In this document: positions 1 to 7,020 of the stretch, in pieces | Position numbering within the stretch: position 1 is the first letter of the stretch | Layout: the number at the start of each line of letters is the position of its first letter | NCBI GenBank assembly: GCA_028697695.1 | Contig: JAQVEI010000047.1 | Location: 1-9,878, forward strand | From: Lentimicrobiaceae bacterium | GTDB taxonomy: Bacteria > Bacteroidota > Bacteroidia > Bacteroidales > Lentimicrobiaceae | DNA: 9,878 nt | Direction of reading: 5' to 3' | Notes under the pieces: model-generated | What the model saw: only the letters and a program-made list of their open reading frames with translations | Database searches by the model: none | Told to the model about the DNA's origin: nothing | Translations under genes and position numbers: made by a program

Positions 1-825
1 GAGAGTTTTCGCAATGCCCATATTAACTGGCCCGAAACCACGCTCCGGATTGCAGCGGCGTTTAAAGAGCTATTTCCCCTTAGCCTCACTCAGGGATTTA
101 TTGGCCGAAGTTTACATGGTCATCCGGTAACCCTGGGACGCGAAGGATCTGATTTTAGTGCTGCCATATTTGCCTTTGTTTTAGACGCCGAAAAGCTGAC
201 CATCTGGAAAGATGTCCCCGGATTGCTTAATGCTGATCCAAGGATTTTTAAACGAACCAAGAAGCTGGATAGCATATCCTATCGCGATGCCATAGAACTG
301 GCTTACTTTGGTGCCTCGGTCATTCATCCCAAAACCATACAACCCCTTCAAAACAAGCACATACCCTTATACATTAAGCCTTTTACCGACCCGGATGCCC
401 CTGGAACCATTATTTATGATGGAGCAAGGGCTGCCAACAGCGTGCCTTCTTACATCGTGAAACCCAATCAGGTGCTTGTTTCTATCTCTCCGCTCGATTT
501 TTCTTTTATTGCCGAACATGGTCTGCATACGATATTCGGTTTGCTTTCGCATATGGGTATCCATATTAACATGATGCAAAACTCAGCCATTAGTTTCTCA
601 ATTTGTTTTGATGACCATGAAGATAAATTACAGCGGCTGTTGTTGACCCTCAGCGATGATTTCAGAGTCAGATATAATCGTGGGCTGGAATTAATTACCA
701 TTAGGTATTACAATACACGGGCCATCAATAAGCTGGTGGGTGAACGTGAAGTTCTGCTGGAGCAGAAAAGCCGGCTTACGGTGCAGATGGTGGTTGAGCA
801 GCGCAAGGCACCGGATAACCAATAA
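1..825 (+). CDS. lysC: Aspartate kinase, C-terminal part (5' end outside the window)
   Basis: The frame is open from base 1 and ends at TAA 823-825, giving the last 274 residues of a protein that is usually about 440 long. Aspartate kinase phosphorylates L-aspartate with ATP, the first step towards lysine, threonine, methionine and diaminopimelate, in the cytoplasm. Visible residues 32-35 (GFIG), 44-51 (TLGREGSD, the nucleotide/substrate loop, normally LGRGGSD) and the stretch around DVPG and ADPR match the kinase C-lobe. The segment FGASVIHPKT is the usual end of the catalytic domain. From about residue 155 onward the sequence looks like the tandem ACT regulatory domains (LVSISPLDFSF, then the INMMQNSAISFSI type strand), which in this family bind lysine or threonine as feedback inhibitors. 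No homoserine dehydrogenase domain follows, so it is monofunctional. The first-exon half is missing, so allosteric type cannot be told. Confidence 0.93.
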   Translation, partial: ESFRNAHINWPETTLRIAAAFKELFPLSLTQGFIGRSLHGHPVTLGREGSDFSAAIFAFVLDAEKLTIWKDVPGLLNADPRIFKRTKKLDSISYRDAIELAYFGASVIHPKTIQPLQNKHIPLYIKPFTDPDAPGTIIYDGARAANSVPSYIVKPNQVLVSISPLDFSFIAEHGLHTIFGLLSHMGIHINMMQNSAISFSICFDDHEDKLQRLLLTLSDDFRVRYNRGLELITIRYYNTRAINKLVGEREVLLEQKSRLTVQMVVEQRKAPDNQ

Positions 826-917
826 TTCAGCCGAAAGGTTTTAAATGGGTGGTTTGAATCTCCTGGACAGACATGGGCTGCGCCGGTTTGTTGTTTCAAT
901 TCATTTACCGGGATCTG

Positions 918-941
918 GTTTTATTAATCTGTTAATAAAAC
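918..941. repeat. Perfect 10-bp inverted repeat between lysC and the transporter gene
   Basis: GTTTTATTAA (918-927) and TTAATAAAAC (932-941) are exact reverse complements separated by the tetranucleotide TCTG. The repeat lies 34 nt before the proposed -7 element of the transporter and so covers the place where a -33 region would sit. It could be an operator for a dimeric regulator or a weak bidirectional terminator after lysC, but it has almost no G or C in the stem, which argues against a strong intrinsic terminator. Confidence 0.6.
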
Positions 942-975
942 GTGAGAATTGAGGCTGGAGGTGAGCTTAATTTTT

Positions 976-983
976 TATTTTTG
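976..983 (+). promoter_or_regulatory. Candidate -7 promoter element for the POT transporter
   Basis: TATTTTTG fits the Bacteroidota -7 consensus TAnnTTTG and lies 27 nt before the start codon, which would give a very short leader. No TTTG is found at the usual 19-21 nt upstream; the nearest TTG (949-951) is 24 nt away. The match is modest in such T-rich sequence. Confidence 0.4.
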
Positions 984-1010
984 TCTCTTACTTTTTTATG
1001 ACTTTTATAT

Positions 1011-2306
1011 ATGGGCACACAATCCGGAAAATCGGGCTTCAAATCTTTTCCTAAAAACTTCTGGACTGTCATTACCATGGAGTTTTTTGAACGGGGCTCC
1101 TATTATGGGGTAATGTCAGTACTTTCTGTTTACCTGGTCTTATCACCCGCTGAGGGTGGACTGGGCTTTACAAAAGAGAGTGTGGGAGTTATTAAAAGTA
1201 CCATCACTCCATTGCTTTATTTACTTCCCATACTGGCTGGAGCAATAGCCGACCGTTTTGGTTACCGACGTATACTCATGGCAGCTTTTATGGTAATGAG
1301 TGCCGGATATTTCTTTACCAGCCTGGCCACGAGCTATACCCTTGTTTTCATGAGCCTAATCCTGATGGCTATGGGAGCTGGCTTTTTTAAACCGGTTATT
1401 TCAGGAACCATTGCCCGGGAAACGGATGAAGATAACTCTACTTTGGGGTTCGGTATATTTTATTGGGCCATAAATTTGGGAGCGTTTATTTTCCCTTTAA
1501 TTCTGGTGCCCTATTTAAAGGGCATAGGCTGGAACTATATATTTATTATGGCAGCGGTAGGCACAGGCTCCATGCTTTTGCTCAATATTTTTGTTTATAA
1601 AGAGCCTCCCCGCCCCGAGAGTACCAAGCCGCTCTCCGAAGTGCTGAAAGGAATTGTCCTGGTGCTCAAAGATTACCGTTTTGTACTGATGATAGTTATA
1701 TACAGCGGTTTCTGGATATTATATTTCCAGATGTTCGATACAATTCTCTGGTATCTGAAAGATTATATGGATATGACGCCGGTCAATAATGCAGTAAATA
1801 GTTTTTTAGGCATATTTATCAGTAACCCTACATGGAAGTTTGATGCAGAGCATGTTACAGTTATCAACGCCGGGGCAATTATAGTGTTACAACTGTTTAT
1901 ATCTTCTCTGGTAAAGAAAACGCCGCCCCTTCCAACCATGATTGCAGGCATAGCACTGGGAACTTTAGGTATGGGAATACTGGCCATTTCAACCTATGCC
2001 TGGGTTTTTGTGGCTGGTTTGGTCATCTTTTCCATTGGCGAAATGACGGCACACCCCAAGTTTATCTCTTACATCGGTTTAATTGCCCCACCCGATAAGA
2101 AAGCATTGTACCTGGGGTACTCTTTCCTTTACGGTGTGATCGGCAGTGGTATTGGAGGAATATTGGGTGCATTGCTTTATGTGCATTTTGTTGACGGGCT
2201 GAAACGGCCCGGATTGCTGTGGTTTATCTTTAGCATGATTGGAGTAGCGACCATTATCGGATTACTTCTGTTTAACCGCTACCTGAAACCAAAGCATAAT
2301 GTATAA
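1011..2306 (+). CDS. POT/PTR2-family proton-coupled transporter (probably di-/tripeptides)
   Basis: A 431-residue inner-membrane protein of the major facilitator superfamily. It carries the POT signatures: E24-x-x-E27-R28 followed by SYYG in the first helix (proton coupling), the MFS loop GAIADRFGYRR at 77-87, the lysine K127 in GAGFFKPVISG (equivalent to the substrate/proton lysine of bacterial POTs), FYWAINLGA at 150-158 (second PTR2 signature), and a C-half glutamate E344 in a GE-x4-P context that binds the peptide amino terminus in studied members. Known members import di- and tripeptides with protons. At 431 residues it is shorter than the usual 450-500, and I count room for about 12 helices, so the two extra helices of many bacterial POTs are probably absent. 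The start at 1011 leaves the standard short lead-in FPKNFWTVITMEFFER. Substrate is inferred from family only. It stands alone, 185 nt after lysC. Confidence 0.88.
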   Translation: MGTQSGKSGFKSFPKNFWTVITMEFFERGSYYGVMSVLSVYLVLSPAEGGLGFTKESVGVIKSTITPLLYLLPILAGAIADRFGYRRILMAAFMVMSAGYFFTSLATSYTLVFMSLILMAMGAGFFKPVISGTIARETDEDNSTLGFGIFYWAINLGAFIFPLILVPYLKGIGWNYIFIMAAVGTGSMLLLNIFVYKEPPRPESTKPLSEVLKGIVLVLKDYRFVLMIVIYSGFWILYFQMFDTILWYLKDYMDMTPVNNAVNSFLGIFISNPTWKFDAEHVTVINAGAIIVLQLFISSLVKKTPPLPTMIAGIALGTLGMGILAISTYAWVFVAGLVIFSIGEMTAHPKFISYIGLIAPPDKKALYLGYSFLYGVIGSGIGGILGALLYVHFVDGLKRPGLLWFIFSMIGVATIIGLLLFNRYLKPKHNV

Positions 2307-2601
2307 ATGAGCAGTATGCAGCCATGATTATTTCATGTTCAAATTACCATGCTTTCTGAAATCGGACATGCCCGCTGAGAAACTAAAAAATATAGCTCAG
2401 AAGTATTTATCCTGTCAGGATTTCGGGTCAGGAAAGTATCAAGTATCACTTATAATTTACGACAATTTATAAGGGAGTGAAATATAAACGCTGCAAGAAT
2501 TTAGATCCATGATTTTATGTGGTCAGCATTGCAGTTTCTTTTATACTTTTGCACTTCTCATAAATCACACATAGAATTTTTAAAATAAGGGAAACAAGAA
2601 A
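2307..2601. other. Intergenic region between transporter and phosphofructokinase
   Basis: These 295 nt hold no convincing gene. Seen here: a short palindrome ATCCTG-T-CAGGAT (2409-2421), a direct repeat GTCAGGA (2414-2420 and 2427-2433), a tandem AAGTATC (2434-2447), an AT-rich inverted repeat CTTATAA (2449-2455) / TTATAAG (2467-2473), a possible 45-codon ORF (2335-2472, + strand) that I do not call, and the likely promoter of the downstream gene near 2544. I see no intrinsic terminator for the transporter and no known riboswitch. Confidence 0.5.
2544..2551 (+). promoter_or_regulatory. Candidate -7 promoter element for the phosphofructokinase gene
   Basis: TACTTTTG matches TAnnTTTG and lies 50 nt before the ATG. 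No clear TTTG is found 19-21 nt upstream. An AAGGGA stretch at 2587-2592 precedes the start by 9 nt and is one of the few Shine-Dalgarno-like sequences in the window. Confidence 0.45.
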
Positions 2602-3828
2602 ATGAAAGGCTCAATCGCTATATTGGCTGGAGGTGGACCAGCGCCAGGAATAAATTCGGTAATTTCATCTGTAGCCAAGGTATTTCTGAAGGACGGATAC
2701 AGAATCATAGGTCTTAATCAGGGATACAAAACCTTGTTCAGCGAATCACCTGATATAGTAAATATTGATTTTGCCATGGCTGATCGTATTCACAATCAGG
2801 GCGGGTCAGCACTGGAGATGAGCAGGCATAAACCGAAGGACGCCGATTTCAACACTGCTTTTTTTGTCAATAACAATGTAAAACTATTGGTTACCATTGG
2901 CGGCGATGATACCGCCTCAACCGCCAATCGTATTTCAAAGTTTTTGTCGGCCAACAATGTTAAAATTCAAAATATACATGTTCCTAAAACCATAGATAAT
3001 GATTTGCCCCTGCCCGATGGTATTCCCACCTTTGGCTATCAAAGTGCAAAGCAGGAGGGAGTAAGGCTGGCCACTACCGTTTATGAAGATGCCCGAACCA
3101 GCGGAAACTGGTTTATGGTATCGGCTATGGGACGCGAAGCCGGACACCTGGCTTTTGGTATAGGTGCTGCCTGTCACTACCCCATGATTATCATACCTGA
3201 AATGTTTAATCGCGTTGAGGTAACTTTTGAGAGAATACTCAGATTGGTAATCTCTTCGATGATTAAGCGTAAGATATTGGGAATAAGCTACGGTACTGCA
3301 ATTGTAAGCGAAGGGGTGTTTCACTTTATGACCGAAGATGAAATCAAAAGTTCAAGCATTGTATTTACTTTCGATGACCACGGCCATCCGGAGTTGGGTA
3401 ATATAAGCAAGGCACACATCTTTAACATGCTTTTGCAACGGAAAGTAAAAGAACTCAATCTCAACATTAAAAGCCGGCCGGTTGAACTGGGTTACGAGTT
3501 GCGTTGTGTGCAACCCATTGCTTTTGATATGTTGTATTGTTCACTTATGGGTATGGGCGTTAAAATGCTTTTTGAGGAAGGATGCAGCGGTTGCATGGTG
3601 GTAAGCGGCCCAAACGGTGATATAAGTGCATTGTATCTTAAGGATGTGGAAGATGCAGACGGTAAAGTGAAGCCCCGACTGGTTAATATGGAAGGACAAA
3701 AGTCAAAAATGGTCTTTAGCCAGGGCCTTCAATACATTGAACCCGTTGATTATGAGGCTGCGCGTAAATTCGTCCCCAATCCGGAATATTATGATTTTAA
3801 GAAAATACTGAATTGGGAGACTGTTTAA
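2602..3828 (+). CDS. pfkA: 6-phosphofructokinase, residues suggest the pyrophosphate-dependent type
   Basis: A 408-residue cytoplasmic enzyme converting fructose 6-phosphate to fructose 1,6-bisphosphate. The PfkA-family motifs appear in order: GGGPAPGIN (10-18, phosphoryl-donor loop), GGDDT (100-104), PKTIDND (128-134, with catalytic Asp of the TIDxD motif), MGR (176-178, fructose 6-phosphate binding), and IIPE near 197-200. In ATP-dependent enzymes the second residue after GGD is Gly (GGDGS) and the TIDND motif is preceded by Gly (PGTIDND). Here both are replaced, by D103 and K129, the two changes that in pyrophosphate-dependent family members block ATP and favour PPi. The reaction would then be reversible and serve glycolysis and gluconeogenesis. 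The length exceeds the roughly 320 residues of E. coli PfkA and fits the longer PPi/group III type. Donor choice is inferred, not shown. It is monocistronic, with era convergent downstream. Confidence 0.9.
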   Translation: MKGSIAILAGGGPAPGINSVISSVAKVFLKDGYRIIGLNQGYKTLFSESPDIVNIDFAMADRIHNQGGSALEMSRHKPKDADFNTAFFVNNNVKLLVTIGGDDTASTANRISKFLSANNVKIQNIHVPKTIDNDLPLPDGIPTFGYQSAKQEGVRLATTVYEDARTSGNWFMVSAMGREAGHLAFGIGAACHYPMIIIPEMFNRVEVTFERILRLVISSMIKRKILGISYGTAIVSEGVFHFMTEDEIKSSSIVFTFDDHGHPELGNISKAHIFNMLLQRKVKELNLNIKSRPVELGYELRCVQPIAFDMLYCSLMGMGVKMLFEEGCSGCMVVSGPNGDISALYLKDVEDADGKVKPRLVNMEGQKSKMVFSQGLQYIEPVDYEAARKFVPNPEYYDFKKILNWETV

Positions 3829-3873
3829 CAGGCAGAAATGCAGAAGGTGAGTGGTAATGCATTAAAGCTAATG

Positions 3874-3889
3874 GTGTTATCGCTAACAC
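3874..3889. repeat. Small hairpin in the convergent gap after phosphofructokinase
   Basis: GTGTTA and TAACAC form a perfect 6-bp stem around TCGC, 46 nt after the stop codon. A second, weaker hairpin (AGCAT/ATGCT, 3905-3919) follows. Neither is followed by a T-tract, so a terminator role is uncertain. The rest of this 191-nt gap between two convergent genes shows nothing else. Confidence 0.35.
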
Positions 3890-4019
3890 AACAATGTTTA
3901 TCAAAGCATGCATGATGCTCCAATTCAGGGAAATAGGCGGTTCATTTTAACATTACTTTGCAGCAGACGTGTAAATATACTTTCGCTTTTTTTAAGTCGA
4001 GCTTATTTATGTGCATTGG

Positions 4020-4898
4020 TTAGAGGTCATAACCAAAACGCTTCAATTGCGTGGGATCGTCACGCCAATCCTTACTTACCTTAACGCGTAGTTCAAGAAA
4101 AGACCTGCCTTCAATAAACTCTTCAATATCTTTGCGGGCAGCCATACCCAGGCCTTTGATTGATCGACCCTGATGGCCCAGTATAATGGCTTTTTGCGAT
4201 TCCCTTGCCACGTAAATAGTGGCTGATATGTGGGTAATGCCTGGTTTTTCTTTGTATTCATCTACCGACACTTCAACGGAATAGGGTATTTCCTGCTTGT
4301 AAAAAAGCAGAATCTTTTCGCGGATAATTTCAGAGATAAAGAACCTCATTGAACGGTCGGTTAGTTCATCTTTGGGGTAATAAGGAGGAGATGCCGGCAA
4401 CTTTTCGAGCAAAACATCAAATATCCTGTTCAAATTAAAATTGTGCAGGGCTGATGCCGGAATTATTTCAGCGGAGGGAAACTGCTGCTTTAACTGATTG
4501 AGCTTCTGCAATACCTCCGTTTGCTCCATCAGATCCACCTTATTCAGAACAACAATTACAGGTTTGTTAAGCTGGTTCAAACGCTGCACCAGAGTATCCT
4601 GAAAGGCTGCATCCTTTAACTCGGTTACCAGCAAAAAAATATCCGCATCCTCGAGAGCTGAGTCCACAAATTTCATCATGGATTCATGCAACTTGTAGTG
4701 GGGTTTAACAATACCCGGGGTATCGGAATATACAATCTGAAAGTCATCGCCATTTACAATTCCCATAATACGGTGCCTGGTGGTTTGTGCCTTTGAGGTG
4801 ATAATGGAGAGCTTTTCGCCTACCAGGGCGTTCATCAAAGTAGATTTACCAACATTGGGATGACCAATGATATTGACAAAGCCGGATTTGTGTTCCAT
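4020..4898 (-). CDS. era: GTPase Era, 30S ribosomal subunit maturation
   Basis: A 292-residue GTPase that binds the 3' end of 16S rRNA and assists late 30S assembly. N-terminal G domain: G1 loop GHPNVGKST at 12-20, TSKAQTTRHR as the Era-type switch I, DTPGI for G3, and NKVD at 119-122 for G4. The C-terminal type II KH RNA-binding domain has ILGHQGRSIKGLG from about residue 239, the GxxGxxIK core with His-Gln in the variable pair, and the typical end KDWRDDPTQLKRFGYDL-like tail. I start at the ATG of MEHKSGFVNIIG (4898); the frame is open for ten more codons to 4928, but those residues (rich in Ile and Phe) do not resemble Era N-termini. The gene is divergent from the tRNA gene; its own promoter on the minus strand shows no exact TAnnTTTG (the nearest is TATATTTTG, one base too long). 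Confidence 0.96.
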   Translation of the reverse strand: MEHKSGFVNIIGHPNVGKSTLMNALVGEKLSIITSKAQTTRHRIMGIVNGDDFQIVYSDTPGIVKPHYKLHESMMKFVDSALEDADIFLLVTELKDAAFQDTLVQRLNQLNKPVIVVLNKVDLMEQTEVLQKLNQLKQQFPSAEIIPASALHNFNLNRIFDVLLEKLPASPPYYPKDELTDRSMRFFISEIIREKILLFYKQEIPYSVEVSVDEYKEKPGITHISATIYVARESQKAIILGHQGRSIKGLGMAARKDIEEFIEGRSFLELRVKVSKDWRDDPTQLKRFGYDL

Positions 4899-4916
4899 AA
4901 AATAAATGATAATAAA

Positions 4917-4948
4917 TTTGCACAGCAAAGAAACAAAATATATCTTTG
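4917..4948 (+). promoter_or_regulatory. Bacteroidota-type promoter of the initiator tRNA
   Basis: TTTG at 4917-4920 and TATCTTTG at 4941-4948 are separated by 20 nt. This is a full match to the TTTG-N19-21-TAnnTTTG promoter recognised by the primary sigma factor of Bacteroidota. It ends 30 nt before the mature tRNA 5' end, so a short 5' leader would be removed by RNase P. It lies within the divergent gap shared with era. Confidence 0.8.
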
Positions 4949-4978
4949 CAGTCTCCTAATAAAAGGAAAATACAACGA

Positions 4979-5050
<72 letters not shown>

Positions 5051-5066
5051 CTACTTAGATTAACGT

Positions 5067-5096
5067 AAAGGCCTTGTTTTCAAGGCTTTTGCTGTT
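5067..5096 (+). terminator. Intrinsic terminator after the initiator tRNA
   Basis: AAAGGCCTTG (5067-5076) pairs with CAAGGCTTTT (5081-5090), a 10-bp stem with one G:U, around a TTTT loop, followed by GCTGTTTT. It begins 17 nt after the tRNA and ends about 37 nt before the der start codon, so it separates the tRNA transcript from der. Confidence 0.85.
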
Positions 5097-5132
5097 TTAA
5101 TACGTCAGGTTCTTAACAAAATTAACCATCTT

Positions 5133-6437
5133 ATGTCTAAAATAGTAGCCATAGTAGGACGACCCAATGTGGGCAAGTCGACGCTTTTTAATCGCCTTAC
5201 CGGTGAACGGGCAGCCATTGTGGACTCAGTAAGCGGCGTTACGCGCGATCGTCATTATGGCACCTCCGACTGGAACGGCATACATTTTTCCGTTATTGAT
5301 ACCGGTGGAGTGGTTATAGGCAGTGATGATGTTTTTGAGGATGCCATTCATAAACAGGTTGAATTTGCTATGGAAGAAGCGGATGTCGTCTTGTTTCTGG
5401 TTGATGTAAAAGATGGAATTTCTCCACTGGATGAAGATGTGGCTGCTATGGTGCGTCGTTCACCAAAAAAGGTATTCCTGGTTGTTAACAAGGTGGACAA
5501 CAACAAGCTGTCGGCGGAATCGGGCGAGTTTTACGCCCTGGGTTTTGATCAAATTTTTGAAATATCAGCCATCAATGGCAGTGGCACCGGCGAATTGCTT
5601 GACGAGGTGGTGAAAGAATTTCCCCAGGATGAGCAACCTGAACATGCCGATTTGCCTAAAATTGCTTTCGTAGGCCGTCCGAATGTTGGCAAATCATCCA
5701 TGATCAATGCCTTGCTGGGCAATGAACGTAATATTGTGACCCCTATTCCGGGAACTACACGGGATACCATTTATACCCGGTACAACAGTTTTGGCTTCGA
5801 CTTTTTGCTGGTTGACACCGCCGGACTGCGCAAGAAGGGGAAAGTGAGCGAAAATATTGAGTTTTATTCGGTGATGCGCTCGGTACGTGCCATTGAGAAC
5901 AGCGACGTTTGTGTCCTGATGCTTGATGCTACTCAAGGTATTGAAAGTCAGGATATAAACATTTTTGGACTGGCCCGCAAGAATCACAAAGGAATAGTTA
6001 TTGTCGTGAATAAGTGGGACCTGGTTGAAAAAGATACCCATACCCACAAGCAGTACGAAGACCTTATCCGGAGCCGGATTCAGCCGTTTAGCGATGTGCC
6101 TGTAATTTTTACTTCGGTCATCAACAAACAACGGATTCATAAAACGCTGGAGACCGCGCGTGATGTATATAAGTCGCGTGCACAGAATATAACCACGCGT
6201 CAGCTTATGGACATAATGCTGCCTGTAGTTACCGAAAACCCGCCGCCTTCAGTCAAAGGTAAACAGATAAGGATAAAATATATTACTTCGCTCAAACTTG
6301 CTTATCCTGCCTTTGTGTTTTTCTGCAACCTTCCGCAATACGTTGGGGAACCTTACAAGCGTTTTGTTGAAAATCGTTTGCGGGAGCATTTTAATTTTAC
6401 CGGTGTACCCATTGAAATTTATTTTCGTCAAAAGTAA
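5133..6437 (+). CDS. der: GTPase Der (EngA), 50S ribosomal subunit assembly
   Basis: A 434-residue protein with two G domains in tandem, an arrangement unique to Der, and a C-terminal KH-like domain. First G domain: GRPNVGKS at 9-16, GVTRDR switch, DTGG, NKVD at 119-122. Second: GRPNVGKS at 181-188, PGTTRDT, DTAG, NKWD at 293-296. The KH-like part runs from about residue 350 to the end (KGKQIRIKYITS, then PAFVFFCN, ending IPIEI-type strand and YFRQK). Der binds the 50S subunit and is essential for its late assembly. The start at 5133 puts G1 at residue 9 as usual. The leader lacks a Shine-Dalgarno and no clear promoter lies between the upstream tRNA terminator and the start codon. The Hsp15-like gene follows after 8 nt, so the two are probably one transcript. 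Confidence 0.97.
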   Translation: MSKIVAIVGRPNVGKSTLFNRLTGERAAIVDSVSGVTRDRHYGTSDWNGIHFSVIDTGGVVIGSDDVFEDAIHKQVEFAMEEADVVLFLVDVKDGISPLDEDVAAMVRRSPKKVFLVVNKVDNNKLSAESGEFYALGFDQIFEISAINGSGTGELLDEVVKEFPQDEQPEHADLPKIAFVGRPNVGKSSMINALLGNERNIVTPIPGTTRDTIYTRYNSFGFDFLLVDTAGLRKKGKVSENIEFYSVMRSVRAIENSDVCVLMLDATQGIESQDINIFGLARKNHKGIVIVVNKWDLVEKDTHTHKQYEDLIRSRIQPFSDVPVIFTSVINKQRIHKTLETARDVYKSRAQNITTRQLMDIMLPVVTENPPPSVKGKQIRIKYITSLKLAYPAFVFFCNLPQYVGEPYKRFVENRLREHFNFTGVPIEIYFRQK

Positions 6438-6445
6438 ATTGCAAC

Positions 6446-6826
6446 ATGGACGAAGGTTTACGCATAGATAAGTGGTTGTGGGCAGTTCGCATCTATAAAA
6501 CACGTACACTGGCCGGAGAAGCCTGCCGGGCTGGCAAGGTAAAGATGCAGGGTCAGGCGGTAAAGCCTTCACGCAGTTTAAAAAAGGGTGATATTATTGA
6601 TGTTTCACTGGGGCCGCTGAATAAAACCATTCAGGTAATTGAACTGATTCAGAACCGGGTATCGGCAAAACTGGTTTCTCAAAGCATGCTTGACCTTACT
6701 CCGCCAGAAGAATACGAGCGGATTAAGTTCATGTATCAGATGAAGTCGGGCATGCGGGAGCGGGGCAGCGGCAGGCCCACCAAAAAGGAGCGGCGCGATC
6801 TGGATAAATTAACCGGCGATGATTAA
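6446..6826 (+). CDS. hslR: RNA-binding S4 domain protein, Hsp15 family
   Basis: A 126-residue basic protein. Residues about 6-55 form an S4 RNA-binding domain (RIDKWLWAVRIYKTRTLA, then GKVKMQGQAVKPSRSLKKGD), the first part nearly identical in pattern to E. coli Hsp15. The tail is strongly charged and carries GRPTKKERRDLD, also typical of the family. Hsp15 binds 50S subunits that carry a nascent chain with peptidyl-tRNA after premature dissociation and helps recycle them. Length is close to the usual 130. It sits 8 nt after der, so it is likely co-transcribed, in keeping with a shared ribosome role. The gene ends 11 nt before the stop codon of a small ORF converging from the other strand. Confidence 0.9.
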   Translation: MDEGLRIDKWLWAVRIYKTRTLAGEACRAGKVKMQGQAVKPSRSLKKGDIIDVSLGPLNKTIQVIELIQNRVSAKLVSQSMLDLTPPEEYERIKFMYQMKSGMRERGSGRPTKKERRDLDKLTGDD

Positions 6827-6837
6827 AAACGCTTAGG

Positions 6838-6996
6838 TTAAGAATGCCCTCCCACCACAATTTTAATAATTCTGAAGTTGAGTACAAAAAATCTTAGCAG
6901 TTGCCAGGGAATAAACCGGCGCCAGAAAAGGGTACTTTTGGTAGGGAATGGTGGATACGATTCATCAGAATATGCCTGAATGGTTTTATTTTTCAT
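6838..6996 (-). CDS. Small unrecognised protein (52 aa) directly downstream of sqr
   Basis: ATG at 6996-6994 opens a 52-codon frame ending at TAA 6840-6838. It starts 24 nt after the sqr stop on the same strand and stops 11 nt before the end of the convergent hslR, so it fills the gap like a real gene. The first 22 residues are hydrophilic (MKNKTIQAYSDESYPPFPTK). The rest is aromatic, basic and hydrophobic: FWRRFIPWQLLRFF, then VLNFRIIKIVVGGHS, which would form an amphipathic or membrane-associated helix with four Arg and two Trp. Composition is unlike a chance frame. No domain is recognised. I infer it is translated with sqr and may help attach or partner the quinone reductase at the membrane, but nothing in the sequence proves a function. 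The initiator follows an AT-rich leader with no Shine-Dalgarno, as for its neighbours. Confidence 0.65.
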   Translation of the reverse strand: MKNKTIQAYSDESYPPFPTKSTLFWRRFIPWQLLRFFVLNFRIIKIVVGGHS

Positions 6997-7020
6997 GATT
7001 TTATAATTTTAAGTTTACTA

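Noticed and set aside
3957..3985. TTTG then TACTTTCG, a possible plus-strand promoter
   Set aside because: One mismatch in the -7 element, 17-nt spacing, and the only transcript it could drive would be antisense to era.
4899..4928. Longer era start ten codons upstream
   Set aside because: The extra residues are Ile/Phe-rich and unlike Era N-termini, and the extension would run into the tRNA promoter region. The MEHKSGFV start is the family norm.
5694..6140. Minus-strand open frame opposite der
   Set aside because: Antisense to the second GTPase domain of der, which is unmistakable on the plus strand.
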